In this document: positions 56,286-64,000 of the stretch, one piece after another
How positions within the stretch are numbered: the first letter of the stretch is position 1
Layout: the number at the start of each line of letters is the position of its first letter
Assembly: GCF_003858455.1 (NCBI RefSeq)
Contig: NZ_RQZF01000002.1
Location: forward strand, 62,001-126,000
Reading direction: 5' to 3'
Length of the DNA: 64,000 bases
DNA from: Schaalia canis
GTDB lineage: Bacteria > Actinomycetota > Actinomycetes > Actinomycetales > Actinomycetaceae
The notes under the pieces: generated by a model
What the model saw: only the letters and a program-made list of their open reading frames with translations
What the model was told of the DNA's origin: nothing
The model's database searches: none
Translations under genes and position numbers: made by a program

Positions 56286-56349
56286 TAACCAAGCCAAGTG
56301 GGTGCACTGCGAGGCCCGGTGGGTGCATCTCTGGGTACAGGTGGGTGCA
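56277..56349 (+). repeat. GTGGGTGCA repeats at 21-22-base period
   Basis: Four perfect copies at 56277, 56298, 56319 and 56341 (steps 21, 21, 22). The second 46-bp repeat also ends in this word and is followed by one more copy 21 bases on (59330 and 59351). Confidence 0.88.
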
Positions 56350-56830
56350 AAGCCGGGCCTGGTGGGCGCGCCGCTAGGTGCGGACTGGTTCACATTTCGC
56401 GCGAAAACGATTCAGAGGCGCAACGGACCGGATGTCAAATTGATGAGGTGTCATGAGAAATTGTGGAGTCGGCTTGCTGACTCCAAAGGAACTTATTTAT
56501 GAGGTAGTAACTGACAACAAGTATGGAATCGCCGTGCGAGGTGTCCCTCGGGAGCCGTTTTTCCGGGCCTCCAGGTGCCATTTTTATCCAGAACACCCTT
56601 CGCAACACGAAAGTTTGTGCTGGAACACGTGCCTTGGGATCGGAGCACATCACCTCTCGTGATGTTCGGGTGGATGCAACCAGTGGTAGCGGGAGACATG
56701 TGGTTGCTCTGTGGATCGCAACCGTTGGGTGGTGGATGTGCATCGTCCTCACTGGCACAGTGGAGGAGGAACCGCCACAGGGGAATCGGATGTCAGCCGC
56801 CTCTCCTACGGCCTAAGTGCAGGAGTTGCC

Positions 56831-57052
56831 ATGTCCTTTCGTGCGAACCTTCAGTACCTGAGGTCCAGTCGTGGCCTCACCCAGGAGCGTTTGGCTGTCC
56901 TGCTCGGGGTGTCGCGTCAGGCGATCTCCAAGTGGGAGTCGGACCGCGCGGCGTGTGCACCACTGGGCTCGCCAGGCCGCCTCTCCAGTGCCCGTGCTCG
57001 CAGCAGCGGGTGCGCGCACCAAAAACATCGAGGTCGGCACCGGTGTGATTGA
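56831..57052 (+). pseudogene. Truncated XRE-family regulator
   Basis: Starts MSFRANLQYLRSSRGLTQERLAVLLGVSRQAISKWESDRA, a clean HTH_3 domain. After ~41 residues the frame runs into unrelated sequence (ACAPLGSPGRLSSARARSS...) and stops at 73 aa. The break coincides with the start of the luciferase-like fragment, so the 3' part of the gene was lost by recombination. AGGAG precedes the ATG. Confidence 0.75.
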
Positions 57053-57062
57053 TATGCGCTAG
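56949..57062 (+). pseudogene. Fragment of a luciferase-like flavin oxidoreductase
   Basis: In the frame ending at 57062 the sequence reads HHWARQAASPVPVLAAAGARTKNIEVGTGVIDMR and then stops. This is the conserved ARQ...LAAAxARTxxIxVGTGVIDMRYE segment of LLM-class (bacterial luciferase-like) enzymes. About 38 codons remain, without start or rest of the barrel. It is joined out of frame to the truncated XRE gene. Confidence 0.7.
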
Positions 57063-57161
57063 CACATGTCCGAGTCATGACACTCGTGAAGTGTGATGGA
57101 AACACTGAGACCCCCAGAAGCAGCGCTCCGGGGGTCTCCGCCATCCTCTCGTGGGTAGGAA

Positions 57162-57806
57162 TCAGTCGTCGTCGAGGTCCTCCAGGACCTCGAACGGCGA
57201 CTCGACGTCGCCGCGCCAGGCCTCCAGTCCCTCGCGCACCGCGAGCACCGCCACGACCAGCGCCGCGACCGAATCGGCCCACCACCAGCCGAACAGGCTG
57301 TTGAGGACCAGGCCGACGAACACCGTACCGGACAGATAGACACAGAGGATAAGCTGCTTGGCGTCGGCCATCACGCTCTTGGAGCCCAGCTCTCGCCCGG
57401 TGCGGACCTCGAACCACGCCAGCAGCGGCATGACGAGCAGGCTCAGCGCGGTGATGCCGAGGCCCAGCGGGCTGTGGTCGAGGCCCTCCTGGCCGACCAG
57501 CGCGAGCACCGCATCGATCGAGACGTAGGCGGCCAGCGCGAAGAAGGCGATGCCGATGGCCTTGACGGTGACTTTCTCCCACCGCTCGGGGTCCTTGCGC
57601 GTGAACTGCCAGGCGATGGCGGCCGCCGAGAGCACCTCGACGACTGAGTCGAGCCCGAAGCCGATGAGCGCGGCCGACGAGGCGAGGACGCCCGCCCAGA
57701 CGGCGACGATGGCCTCGATCACGTTGTAGGTGATCGTGAAGCCGACGATGAAGCGAACGCGGCGGTGCAGGGTCGCGCGGCGCGCGGTGGTCAGGGCCTC
57801 GCTCAC
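57162..57806 (-). CDS. Cation efflux protein, CDF-like
   Basis: 214 aa with six hydrophobic helices of the cation diffusion facilitator type: VGFTITYNVIEAIVAVWAGVLASSAALIGFGLDSVVEVLSA holds the first metal-site Asp (GLDS), and SLFGWWWADSVAALVVAVLAVREGLEAW holds the second (ADS). The cytoplasmic C-terminal domain of many CDFs is absent. The GTG at 57806 overlaps the cmtR stop (GTGA), so the two are co-translated; a frame open to 57860 would overlap cmtR. Likely exports cadmium, lead or zinc under CmtR control. Confidence 0.9.
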   Translation of the reverse strand: MSEALTTARRATLHRRVRFIVGFTITYNVIEAIVAVWAGVLASSAALIGFGLDSVVEVLSAAAIAWQFTRKDPERWEKVTVKAIGIAFFALAAYVSIDAVLALVGQEGLDHSPLGLGITALSLLVMPLLAWFEVRTGRELGSKSVMADAKQLILCVYLSGTVFVGLVLNSLFGWWWADSVAALVVAVLAVREGLEAWRGDVESPFEVLEDLDDD

Positions 57807-58162
57807 GCCTCCACCCCCGTCCCGCAGCTGCCCGGCACCGTGCACGCAGAGTCCACGCACGGCGCATGCTCGTCGACAGCCAGCGTCACGTCCACCAGCG
57901 CGACGAGCGCCGCCGCGAGGTGCGGGTCGGCGATCTCATAGCGGGTCTGCCGCCCCTCGGGCTCGCCGATGACGATCCCGCAGTCGCGCAGGCAGGTCAG
58001 GTGGTTCGAGACGTTCGAGCGGGTCAGGTTCAGCTCGCGCGAGAGCACGGCCGGATAGCTCGGGCCGTCGAGCAGGGTCATGAGTATCTTGGAGCGCGTC
58101 GGGTCGGCCATGGCCCGGCCGAGCCGGTTCATGACGTCGAGGCGCGAATCAATAGTCAGCAC
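57803..58162 (-). CDS. cmtR: CmtR-type ArsR/SmtB metal-sensing repressor
   Basis: 119 aa from the GTG at 58162. It matches Mycobacterium CmtR, as I recall it, in pattern: MLTIDSRLDVMNRLGRAMADPTRSKIL, LNLTRSNVSNHLTCLRDCG and VDEHAPC. Counting from this start, the cysteines fall at 57, 61 and 102, the positions of the Cd/Pb ligands in CmtR. That supports both function and start; a longer frame to 58192 shifts the numbering and runs through the promoter. Extra cysteines occur in the tail (CVDSACTVPGSC). It probably represses its own operon until Cd(II) or Pb(II) binds. Confidence 0.92.
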   Translation of the reverse strand: MLTIDSRLDVMNRLGRAMADPTRSKILMTLLDGPSYPAVLSRELNLTRSNVSNHLTCLRDCGIVIGEPEGRQTRYEIADPHLAAALVALVDVTLAVDEHAPCVDSACTVPGSCGTGVEA

Positions 58163-58198
58163 GCACTGAACTATACAGTGCACACTGACCAATGTCCA
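58163..58198 (-). promoter_or_regulatory. Leaderless promoter and operator of cmtR
   Basis: On the minus strand: -35 TGGACA (58193-58198), 17-base spacer, -10 TATAGT (58170-58175), and the GTG start 7 bases after the -10, so the mRNA should begin at or next to the start codon. GCACTG-7-CAGTGC (58163-58181) is a perfect inverted repeat centred on the -10, as expected for an operator that blocks RNA polymerase. Confidence 0.82.
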
Positions 58199-58249
58199 GG
58201 TGTAAGGGCTGCCGCACGCGCTCCGCGCGCCTGCCTTCGGGAACCGTGG

Positions 58250-58951
58250 TCACCTCTTCCGCCACCTCGGCCACTTCGACATCCCGCGACCGCGCCACGT
58301 CTCCACCAAGCTCGCAACCCAGCGGACGGACGCGAAGAGACCGTAGCCGGCCCCGGCGAGGCCCACAATGACCACGAGCCAGCGCCCGACGCCGAGCCAC
58401 ACGCTCCCATCCACGTCCAGCGCCCACTGAGCGCCCGTGATGAGCCCGACGATACCCATCCAGAGCCCGGCGACGACCACGACCACCGGCAGGAGAGCGA
58501 GGCACATTGCCGCGGCCGCCGACCAGAGCTGACGCGCTTCCAGCTTCGCCGTCGCCGCGATGATTCGCTCGGCCCGTTCGTTCGAGGCGTCGAGGTTCGC
58601 GGTCATCGTGGCCGCGGCCTCCCCGGCGACCTGCTCGACAGCCTTCTCGACCCGCTGAACCACCCCGCCGACCTGGCTCACGAGCTTCTGGTTCGCCGCG
58701 GCCTGCGCCTTGAGCCCCTCAATCGCCGAGGCCGTAGCCGCGCGATTCTTCTGTGCCTCCGCAACCAAGCTCCGCCACGCGGCATTCAAGCTCTCGCCGT
58801 TGAGACTCTGCGCGAACTCGCCGAGCGTGCTCGCGATCTCGTTCTGCCTGATCTCGATACTCGCGATCCTCGCGGACACGTCGCTGGAGGGCGAGGAGGT
58901 CGACGCCGGGGCCGTGATCCGCTCCAGCCGCCTCGTCGTCTCCTCGCCCAT
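58250..58951 (-). CDS. Coiled-coil membrane protein, mobile-element type
   Basis: 233 aa. Residues ~20-140 are charged and heptad-like (ASTLGEFAQSLNGESLNAAWRSLVAEAQKN; VVQRVEKAVEQVAGEAAATM), predicting a coiled coil. Two membrane helices follow (SAAAAMCLALLPVVVVVAGLWMGIVGLI; VGRWLVVIVGLAGAGYGLFASV) and a basic tail. The layout recalls accessory proteins encoded beside relaxases on actinobacterial plasmids, but no relaxase is here and the link is only suggestive. The ribosome site is weak (AGGT). Confidence 0.6.
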   Translation of the reverse strand: MGEETTRRLERITAPASTSSPSSDVSARIASIEIRQNEIASTLGEFAQSLNGESLNAAWRSLVAEAQKNRAATASAIEGLKAQAAANQKLVSQVGGVVQRVEKAVEQVAGEAAATMTANLDASNERAERIIAATAKLEARQLWSAAAAMCLALLPVVVVVAGLWMGIVGLITGAQWALDVDGSVWLGVGRWLVVIVGLAGAGYGLFASVRWVASLVETWRGRGMSKWPRWRKR

Positions 58952-59012
58952 GACCTGTCTAGAAGCAACACATATGAGACACCCCTACCAACACAACAAA
59001 CTAAACATCTAG

Positions 59013-59171
59013 CACAACAAACGAGACCCCAGAAGAGGGTACGCGGACAAAAGAGTCTATGCGCTGATATCCGAAAAAGAAGTCACAGTGATGCTGATAG
59101 GCAGCGGAGAAATAATCGGGGAATACATCCTAGATCCCAACAAGAACTACCACGCAAGAAAGCAACAATAA
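59013..59171 (+). pseudogene. C-terminal remnant of an IS481-like transposase
   Basis: An open stretch ending TAA at 59169 reads ...YADKRVYALISEKEVTVMLI then GSGEIIGEYILDPNKNYHARKQQ. The GE(I/L)xxExxLDPxxxY ending resembles the tail of IS481-family transposases. There is no start codon or catalytic domain. It is more A+T-rich than its surroundings. Confidence 0.5.
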
Positions 59172-59172
59172 C

Positions 59173-59286
59173 TGTCTCATAAGTCCGGATAGATGCACCG
59201 GAAAAAGCACATGAAAGGGTGTCTCATTTCTCCGGCTAGATAAACGTGTGGCAAGACCTATGAACTGTCTCATATGTCTTGCCACA
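59173..59286. repeat. IS-end scar: TGTCTCAT copies and 11-bp inverted repeat
   Basis: TGTCTCAT occurs at 59173, 59219 and 59266. A perfect 11-base inverted repeat, TGTGGCAAGAC (59247-59257) with GTCTTGCCACA (59276-59286), encloses the last copy. Such terminal words next to a transposase tail suggest nested or deleted insertion sequences. Confidence 0.6.
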
Positions 59287-59292
59287 TCACAT

Positions 59293-59338
59293 TGGACCAA
59301 AGGTGGTCACGATGGATACAAGAGCCGGGGTGGGTGCA
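59293..59338 (+). repeat. 46-bp direct repeat, copy 2
   Basis: Identical to 56240-56285. It is followed by one further GTGGGTGCA at 59351, then by the 3' end of the serine recombinase gene. Confidence 0.92.
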
Positions 59339-59422
59339 GGTTGCAGTCGGGTGGGTGCAGGGCATTAGCGACAACGACGAAGCGCCAGGCCAGTGGCGTC
59401 TGGAGTGGAGGATGAAGGTGGT

Positions 59423-60784
59423 CTAGATCGTCGTGCCGTCGTTGAACGTGATGGTGATCGTGCCGTCGGGGTGGATGGTGGCGTGGTCAACGAGGGCTCT
59501 CCAGGCTTCGGGCGTGTAGCTGATAGCGGGGTGTTCACTGCGGTGCTGGTGGAACGCGGTGATGGCCGCACGCTTGGCTTCGAACTCGCGTAGCTGCCTT
59601 TCGATAGCCTCGACTTTGCCGAGGTGGTGCTGGTAGTCGGCTTCAAGCCGTGCATGGTCAGCCTCGAAGGCGTCAGGGTTGAAGTCGGTGTTGGCTGCAG
59701 AGCGGATGAGGGCGTTGATCTCGTCCACCACTGTGTCGCGTGCGGTGATTGCCTGGGCGAGCTTGGCCTCGAGCTCGTGAGGATTACCGAGCTGATCGAG
59801 GACTGCTTCGAGTACCTCGGGGCTGGGTGGTGGTGCGAGCTGGCGGGTGGCCTGCTCGAACGCGGCGATCAGCTCCTCTTCGGTTACGTGCTTGGTCTCG
59901 CACGACTGATCGCCGGCGGGATCGTATTTGCGGTTGCACCGCCAGATACGCCGCTCGTAGCGGCTGCCAGCGTGCCAGGTTTTCGGCCCGTACCATCCCC
60001 CACAGCACCCGCACTCGATTTTCGAGGCGAACGGGTGGCTAAAGGAGCGTGACCTGCCAGAGCGCCTGGCTAGTTCGTGCTGGACTTGGTCCCATACGGC
60101 TGGGGCGATGATGGCCTCGTGGTTACCGGTCACGTAGTACTGGGGTATCTCTCCTTCGTTGCGTTTGGTGGTTTTCATCAGGAAGTCCACGGTGAAGCTT
60201 TTCTGCAGCAGGGCGTCGCCCTTGTATTTTTCGTTGCGCAGGATCGAGTTGATGGTGGACACGTTCCAGGTCTTCTTTCCCAAGGGCGTAGGGATACCAT
60301 CCTTGGTGAGGTGTGCGGCGATGGTTTTGGGTGAGTGTCCTGCCAGGTATTCACGGTAGATGCGTCGTACGATCCTGGCCTGGTCTTCATCAACAGCTAG
60401 GCCTCCGTCGTCGCCTTTCTTGTAGCCCAACAGGGAGGCGTAGGGCACCATGACTTTGCCTTCCGCAAAACGCCTGCGGTGTCCCCAGGTGACGTTCTCG
60501 GAGATGGAGCGGGATTCTTCCTGGGCCAGGCTACTCATGATGGTGATGAGTAGTTCGCCTTTGGAGTCCAGGGTCCAGATGTTTTCTTTCTCGAAGTAGA
60601 CCTCCACGCCGGCTTCTTTGAGGGAGCGCACGCTGGTGAGTGAGTCGACGGTGTTACGGGCAAACCTGGACACGCTCTTGGTCACGATCAGATCGATACG
60701 GCCGGCAAGTGCGTCGGTGATCATGGTTTGGAAGCCTTGCCGGTGCTTCGTTGATGTCCCCGAAATCCCCTCATCGGCATACAT
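59423..60784 (-). CDS. Large serine recombinase, 5'-truncated
   Basis: 453 aa from the first ATG. It starts inside the resolvase catalytic domain (MYADEGISGTSTKHRQGFQTMI, LIVTKSVSRFARN, GELLITIMSSLAQEESRSISENV). The recombinase domain (YKKGDDGG...ILRNEKYKGDALLQK), a zinc ribbon (CGCCGGWYG...WRCNRKY) and a C-terminal coiled coil follow. The frame continues upstream as LDYYTNYIQGRADWEFVG to ~60836, where it meets the tRNA-Gly 3' end. About 50-60 N-terminal residues, including the nucleophilic Ser of the RVS motif, are therefore missing. As it stands it should be unable to recombine DNA. The break at a tRNA gene suggests an integration boundary. Confidence 0.85.
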   Translation of the reverse strand: MYADEGISGTSTKHRQGFQTMITDALAGRIDLIVTKSVSRFARNTVDSLTSVRSLKEAGVEVYFEKENIWTLDSKGELLITIMSSLAQEESRSISENVTWGHRRRFAEGKVMVPYASLLGYKKGDDGGLAVDEDQARIVRRIYREYLAGHSPKTIAAHLTKDGIPTPLGKKTWNVSTINSILRNEKYKGDALLQKSFTVDFLMKTTKRNEGEIPQYYVTGNHEAIIAPAVWDQVQHELARRSGRSRSFSHPFASKIECGCCGGWYGPKTWHAGSRYERRIWRCNRKYDPAGDQSCETKHVTEEELIAAFEQATRQLAPPPSPEVLEAVLDQLGNPHELEAKLAQAITARDTVVDEINALIRSAANTDFNPDAFEADHARLEADYQHHLGKVEAIERQLREFEAKRAAITAFHQHRSEHPAISYTPEAWRALVDHATIHPDGTITITFNDGTTI

Positions 60785-60836
60785 GCCAACGAACTCCCAG
60801 TCGGCTCGGCCTTGGATGTAGTTGGTGTAGTAGTCG

Positions 60837-60907
60837 AGCGGACGACGGGAATCGAACCCGCGCTAGCAGCTTGGGAAGCTGCAGTTCTACCATTAAACTA
60901 CGTCCGC
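60837..60907 (-). tRNA. tRNA-Gly (anticodon CCC)
   Basis: A 71-base cloverleaf without encoded CCA. Acceptor arms GCGGACG (5', at 60907) and CGTCCGC (3') pair fully, with T as the discriminator base. The anticodon stem GCAGC/GCTGC encloses the loop TTCCCAA, giving CCC. The T arm GCGGGTTCGATTCCCGT carries TTCGA. Its 3' end abuts the truncated recombinase frame. Confidence 0.95.
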
Positions 60908-61062
60908 AGTGTCTGCCGTAGCAGCGCTCCCATGATACTCAGCTTGGCCGCTTGCGTCCAAACACCCACACCGAGAACGAACGCTCCCCACCACACCTTG
61001 CCTATTCCTCCCCCCTCCAGCCGGGCGACACCATGAGCTAGCCTCGCCATTAGGATGGCAGG

Positions 61063-61587
61063 GTGACTTCCACGCAGATACCTCTATCAACGCCTTCATC
61101 TGACCCTTCACAAACGTCCACACCTCGGCCGATTGTCGCCGCGGCGATCGTTGATTCTTTGGACTTTCCCACGCGTTTACTCTGCGCCTCGCGCGCCTAC
61201 CCTGCTGAATTACGCGGCCAATTTGAGTTGCCGGGAGGGAAGGTGGAGCTTGGCGAGGCTCCCCGCGACGCCCTCGTTCGGGAGATCCGCGAGGAGTTAG
61301 GGTGCGTGCTCACATATGGCCATGAGGTGACCACTCAGGATGGACTGTGGTGGCCGATTCACGCCGGGCGGAGGATGGGCGTCTGGCTAGCAGAACGCAC
61401 GCAGGATTCTCCCGAGCCCTCCCTGTCGGAGAATCACCTGGAACTCGTCTGGGCAGCTCTTGATCCCGCAACAGCGGCTGATGGCCTGCCAACTGTGGAT
61501 GCTCTGCCGTGGATTGTTCATGATCGACCGATCGTTGAGCGCATCGTTGCTTTTGCCGCTGACCTGCGAAACAAGAGGAAAAGTTAG
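61063..61587 (+). CDS. NUDIX hydrolase, MutT-like
   Basis: 174 aa. The NUDIX box GGKVELGEAPRDALVREIREELGC fits GX5EX7REUXEEXGU, and the PIVAAAIVD start is typical of MutT proteins that clean oxidised nucleotides. A disordered N-terminus of ~22 aa precedes the domain. The GTG at 61063 lies 7 bases after TAGGAT, a possible -10, so it may be leaderless. It ends 55 bases before the TetR gene. Confidence 0.9.
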   Translation: MTSTQIPLSTPSSDPSQTSTPRPIVAAAIVDSLDFPTRLLCASRAYPAELRGQFELPGGKVELGEAPRDALVREIREELGCVLTYGHEVTTQDGLWWPIHAGRRMGVWLAERTQDSPEPSLSENHLELVWAALDPATAADGLPTVDALPWIVHDRPIVERIVAFAADLRNKRKS

Positions 61588-61595
61588 GTATACCT
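61586..61595. promoter_or_regulatory. AGGTATACCT palindrome before the TetR gene
   Basis: A perfect 10-bp palindrome overlapping the NUDIX stop and ~48 bases before the TetR ATG. It may be an autoregulatory operator. It also resembles half of a DtxR-type iron box (TTAGGT...), so the assignment is open. Confidence 0.4.
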
Positions 61596-61642
61596 CACTT
61601 CCTGCTTTCGGACACAGGGCTTTAATCTGTCAGAATAGATTT

Positions 61643-62338
61643 ATGCCGAAAATCATTGGGGACTCACTGGCAGACCATCGCCAGATGACGCGCCACCGCC
61701 TCTTCGAAGCACTCGGACAGCTCATGTCTGAAGGGCCATTCGACAGCATCACCATGTCGCAGATTGCTGCCCGAGCCGACGTAGGCCGAACAGCGGTGTA
61801 CAACCATTTCGCTGATAAAGAGACGCTACTCCTGGAGTTCATGCACTACGCAAGTGGGCAGTTCACACAGGTATTACGGACGGCTCTGGAAGGCCAGTCT
61901 GACCCCATTGAGCAGATGCGCATTTATCTGCGCGCACATTTGGAACTCAAGGACCGCTACCACCTGGCTTCAGGGGTGAATCTGCGTGGCCAGGTGTCAA
62001 TACAGACCACCCCCCGCCTGCGCGAACACGCAGGCATGATTGAGGATGTCCTTCTGAATATTTTGCGTTCAGCAATGGGGGCTGAAGCGATTCCCATGCA
62101 GAACCCTTACATGCTGATCGGCCTGATTCATTCGGCATTGGCTGGACAGAATCTTCCTGCACCGCCCGCCGAACGTGAGCACACAATTCGCGCTGTCCAG
62201 GCCTTTATCCTGCGCGCTATTGGGGTGCCGCCAGAAAAAGCTCCGATCCCGTCGAGTCGCATCCGACCCATTGACGACGACCTTCCTTTGCGTAATGACG
62301 CTCAAGCGTTCCTTCGTTGCCCAGTGAGTCACGGCTGA
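61643..62338 (+). CDS. TetR-family regulator
   Basis: 231 aa. N-terminal helix-turn-helix (~15-60): TRHRLFEALGQLMSEGPFDSITMSQIAARADVGRTAVYNHFADKETLLLEFM. The ligand domain is not assignable. The ATG at 61643 fits the family start; it has no ribosome site. Longer in-frame starts to 61460 overlap the NUDIX gene. No divergent target gene is adjacent. Confidence 0.9.
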   Translation: MPKIIGDSLADHRQMTRHRLFEALGQLMSEGPFDSITMSQIAARADVGRTAVYNHFADKETLLLEFMHYASGQFTQVLRTALEGQSDPIEQMRIYLRAHLELKDRYHLASGVNLRGQVSIQTTPRLREHAGMIEDVLLNILRSAMGAEAIPMQNPYMLIGLIHSALAGQNLPAPPAEREHTIRAVQAFILRAIGVPPEKAPIPSSRIRPIDDDLPLRNDAQAFLRCPVSHG

Positions 62339-62533
62339 GTTCTCCGGTTCCTCGCCTTGTTGAATGTGGGACTCACCGCATACAGGGCAAAAATCCTCCT
62401 CTTGGCGCGCTAAGAGAGTGTGAACATCGTAGGATCATGTCAACGGTTGCAGGGTTTTCATGCCCTGCCACTCAATTTGCACCATATAGCGCCGCGCGCA
62501 CAGGTTGCGCGTTGGCATGATGAAGGAGGCCCC

Positions 62534-62893
62534 ATGGCCACGATCAACCTGACGAACGAGAACTTTGAATCCACGATTGTCGATAGCCCGATCGTCATCG
62601 TTGACTTCTGGGCCACCTGGTGCGGTCCCTGCCGTCAGTTCGGCCCCATCTTCGAGGCCGCTTCGGAAAAGCACGAGGATATCGTCTTCGCCAAGGTCGA
62701 TACCGATGCTGAGCAGCAGATTGCTATGGCCGCCCAGATCACCTCGATCCCGACCATCATGGCCTTCCGCGATGGCATCGCCATCTTCCGCCAGTCCGGC
62801 GCTCTTCCCGCGCCCGCTCTGGAAGAACTGATTGCTGACATCCGCGCCCTGGACATGGACAAGGTCCGCGCTGAGATCGAAGCTGAAGGCTGA
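62534..62893 (+). CDS. trxA: Thioredoxin
   Basis: 119 aa, cytoplasmic disulfide reductase with the WATWCGPCRQFGP active site and cis-Pro in SIPTIMAF. The strand/helix order is complete, with a slightly longer C-terminal helix than E. coli TrxA. AAGGAGG lies 6 bases before the ATG. It ends in a strong terminator and is probably a single-gene unit. Confidence 0.94.
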   Translation: MATINLTNENFESTIVDSPIVIVDFWATWCGPCRQFGPIFEAASEKHEDIVFAKVDTDAEQQIAMAAQITSIPTIMAFRDGIAIFRQSGALPAPALEELIADIRALDMDKVRAEIEAEG

Positions 62894-62924
62894 TAACAAC
62901 ATCCGATCGCTGCCTTAAGCACTG

Positions 62925-62958
62925 AGGGCGGGGCTCACCAGAAGGTGAGCCCCGCCCT
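62925..62958 (+). terminator. Terminator between trxA and asd
   Basis: A perfect 15-base stem (62925-62939 with 62944-62958), 4-base loop, followed by GTTTAATT on the plus strand. It lies between converging genes and may serve both. Confidence 0.88.
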
Positions 62959-62979
62959 GTTTAATTCGGCAATGAGGCC

Positions 62980-64000
<1,021 letters not shown>

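Larger units (their letters stand above)
56149..56830. other. Non-coding repeat-bearing region after gntR
   Basis: 682 bases. A small CTCGGT-3-ACCGAG hairpin at 56186-56200 could end gntR transcripts. Then come the 46-bp repeat copy, the 21-base-period GTGGGTGCA repeats, and ~450 bases with no recognisable gene before the truncated XRE gene. Composition is mixed, as in mobile-DNA debris. Confidence 0.5.

Noticed and set aside
56917-57867. 316-codon minus-strand frame over the CDF gene
   Set aside because: Arg/Gly-rich shadow; the CDF frame in the same DNA has clear membrane helices and is coupled to cmtR.
57866-59182. 438-codon plus-strand frame
   Set aside because: Antisense to cmtR and the coiled-coil gene, and would run through the cmtR promoter. 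Only its last part overlaps the transposase remnant, in another frame.
56240-59338. CRISPR array
   Set aside because: Only two distant 46-bp repeats and short 9-base iterons; no spacers of regular length and no cas genes in the window.

Overview
The window comes from a high-GC Gram-positive actinobacterium, most likely of the Actinomyces/Schaalia group. Evidence: small actinobacterial families (DUF3073, DUF3618), several genes that seem leaderless, a fimbrial cluster laid out like the fim loci of oral Actinomyces (tip protein, shaft pilin, class C sortase), a cell-wall-anchored GH35 beta-galactosidase, and an Mrp antiporter with fused A and B subunits. The genus is an inference from gene content; no rRNA gene is present.

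Layout. 1-2.8 kb: molybdopterin molybdenumtransferase (moeA), 5-formyltetrahydrofolate cyclo-ligase and mscL. 3-11 kb: a large DUF4011-type helicase relative and a divergent ABC-ATPase relative, both with eroded nucleotide-binding motifs, then small envelope genes and DUF3073. 11-24.4 kb: surface region on the minus strand, with a 1608-aa GH35 enzyme carrying an LAxTG-type anchor and a three-gene fimbrial operon. 24.7-27.6 kb: purM and purF. 27.6-34.4 kb: mnhA(B)CDEFG, six overlapping genes. 34.8-40.7 kb: a membrane Fe-S oxidoreductase, an unknown protein, dcd and mutY. 40.8-44.1 kb: a lower-GC insertion with a C5-cytosine methyltransferase, an XRE regulator and an unknown 539-aa protein, ending in a second, decayed copy of the mutY 3' end. 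44.3-49.6 kb: an MFS exporter and a MacAB-like ABC operon. 49.8-56.1 kb: a beta-CASP nuclease, a membrane glycerophosphodiesterase, and a gluconate locus (gntT, gntK, divergent gntR).

56.1-60.9 kb is a mosaic of mobile-DNA debris. Perfect 46-bp direct repeats lie at 56240 and 59293. Between them are a truncated XRE gene, a luciferase-like oxidoreductase fragment, a cmtR/CDF metal-efflux operon with a readable leaderless promoter and operator, a coiled-coil membrane protein and a transposase remnant. Beyond the second repeat is a large serine recombinase whose N-terminus is cut off exactly at the 3' end of a tRNA-Gly(CCC) gene. 61-64 kb returns to core genes: NUDIX hydrolase, TetR regulator, thioredoxin and the 3' part of asd, which runs off the window.

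The strongest leads are: (1) the methyltransferase/XRE/539-aa cassette bounded by a duplicated mutY tail, a candidate restriction-modification system with an unrecognised effector; (2) two divergently transcribed genes for nucleotide-motor relatives that have both lost their P-loops; (3) the recombinase/tRNA junction and the repeat-bounded metal-resistance island; (4) a cloverleaf-like inverted-repeat structure and a 20-bp palindrome in the 45.7-46.4 kb gap.
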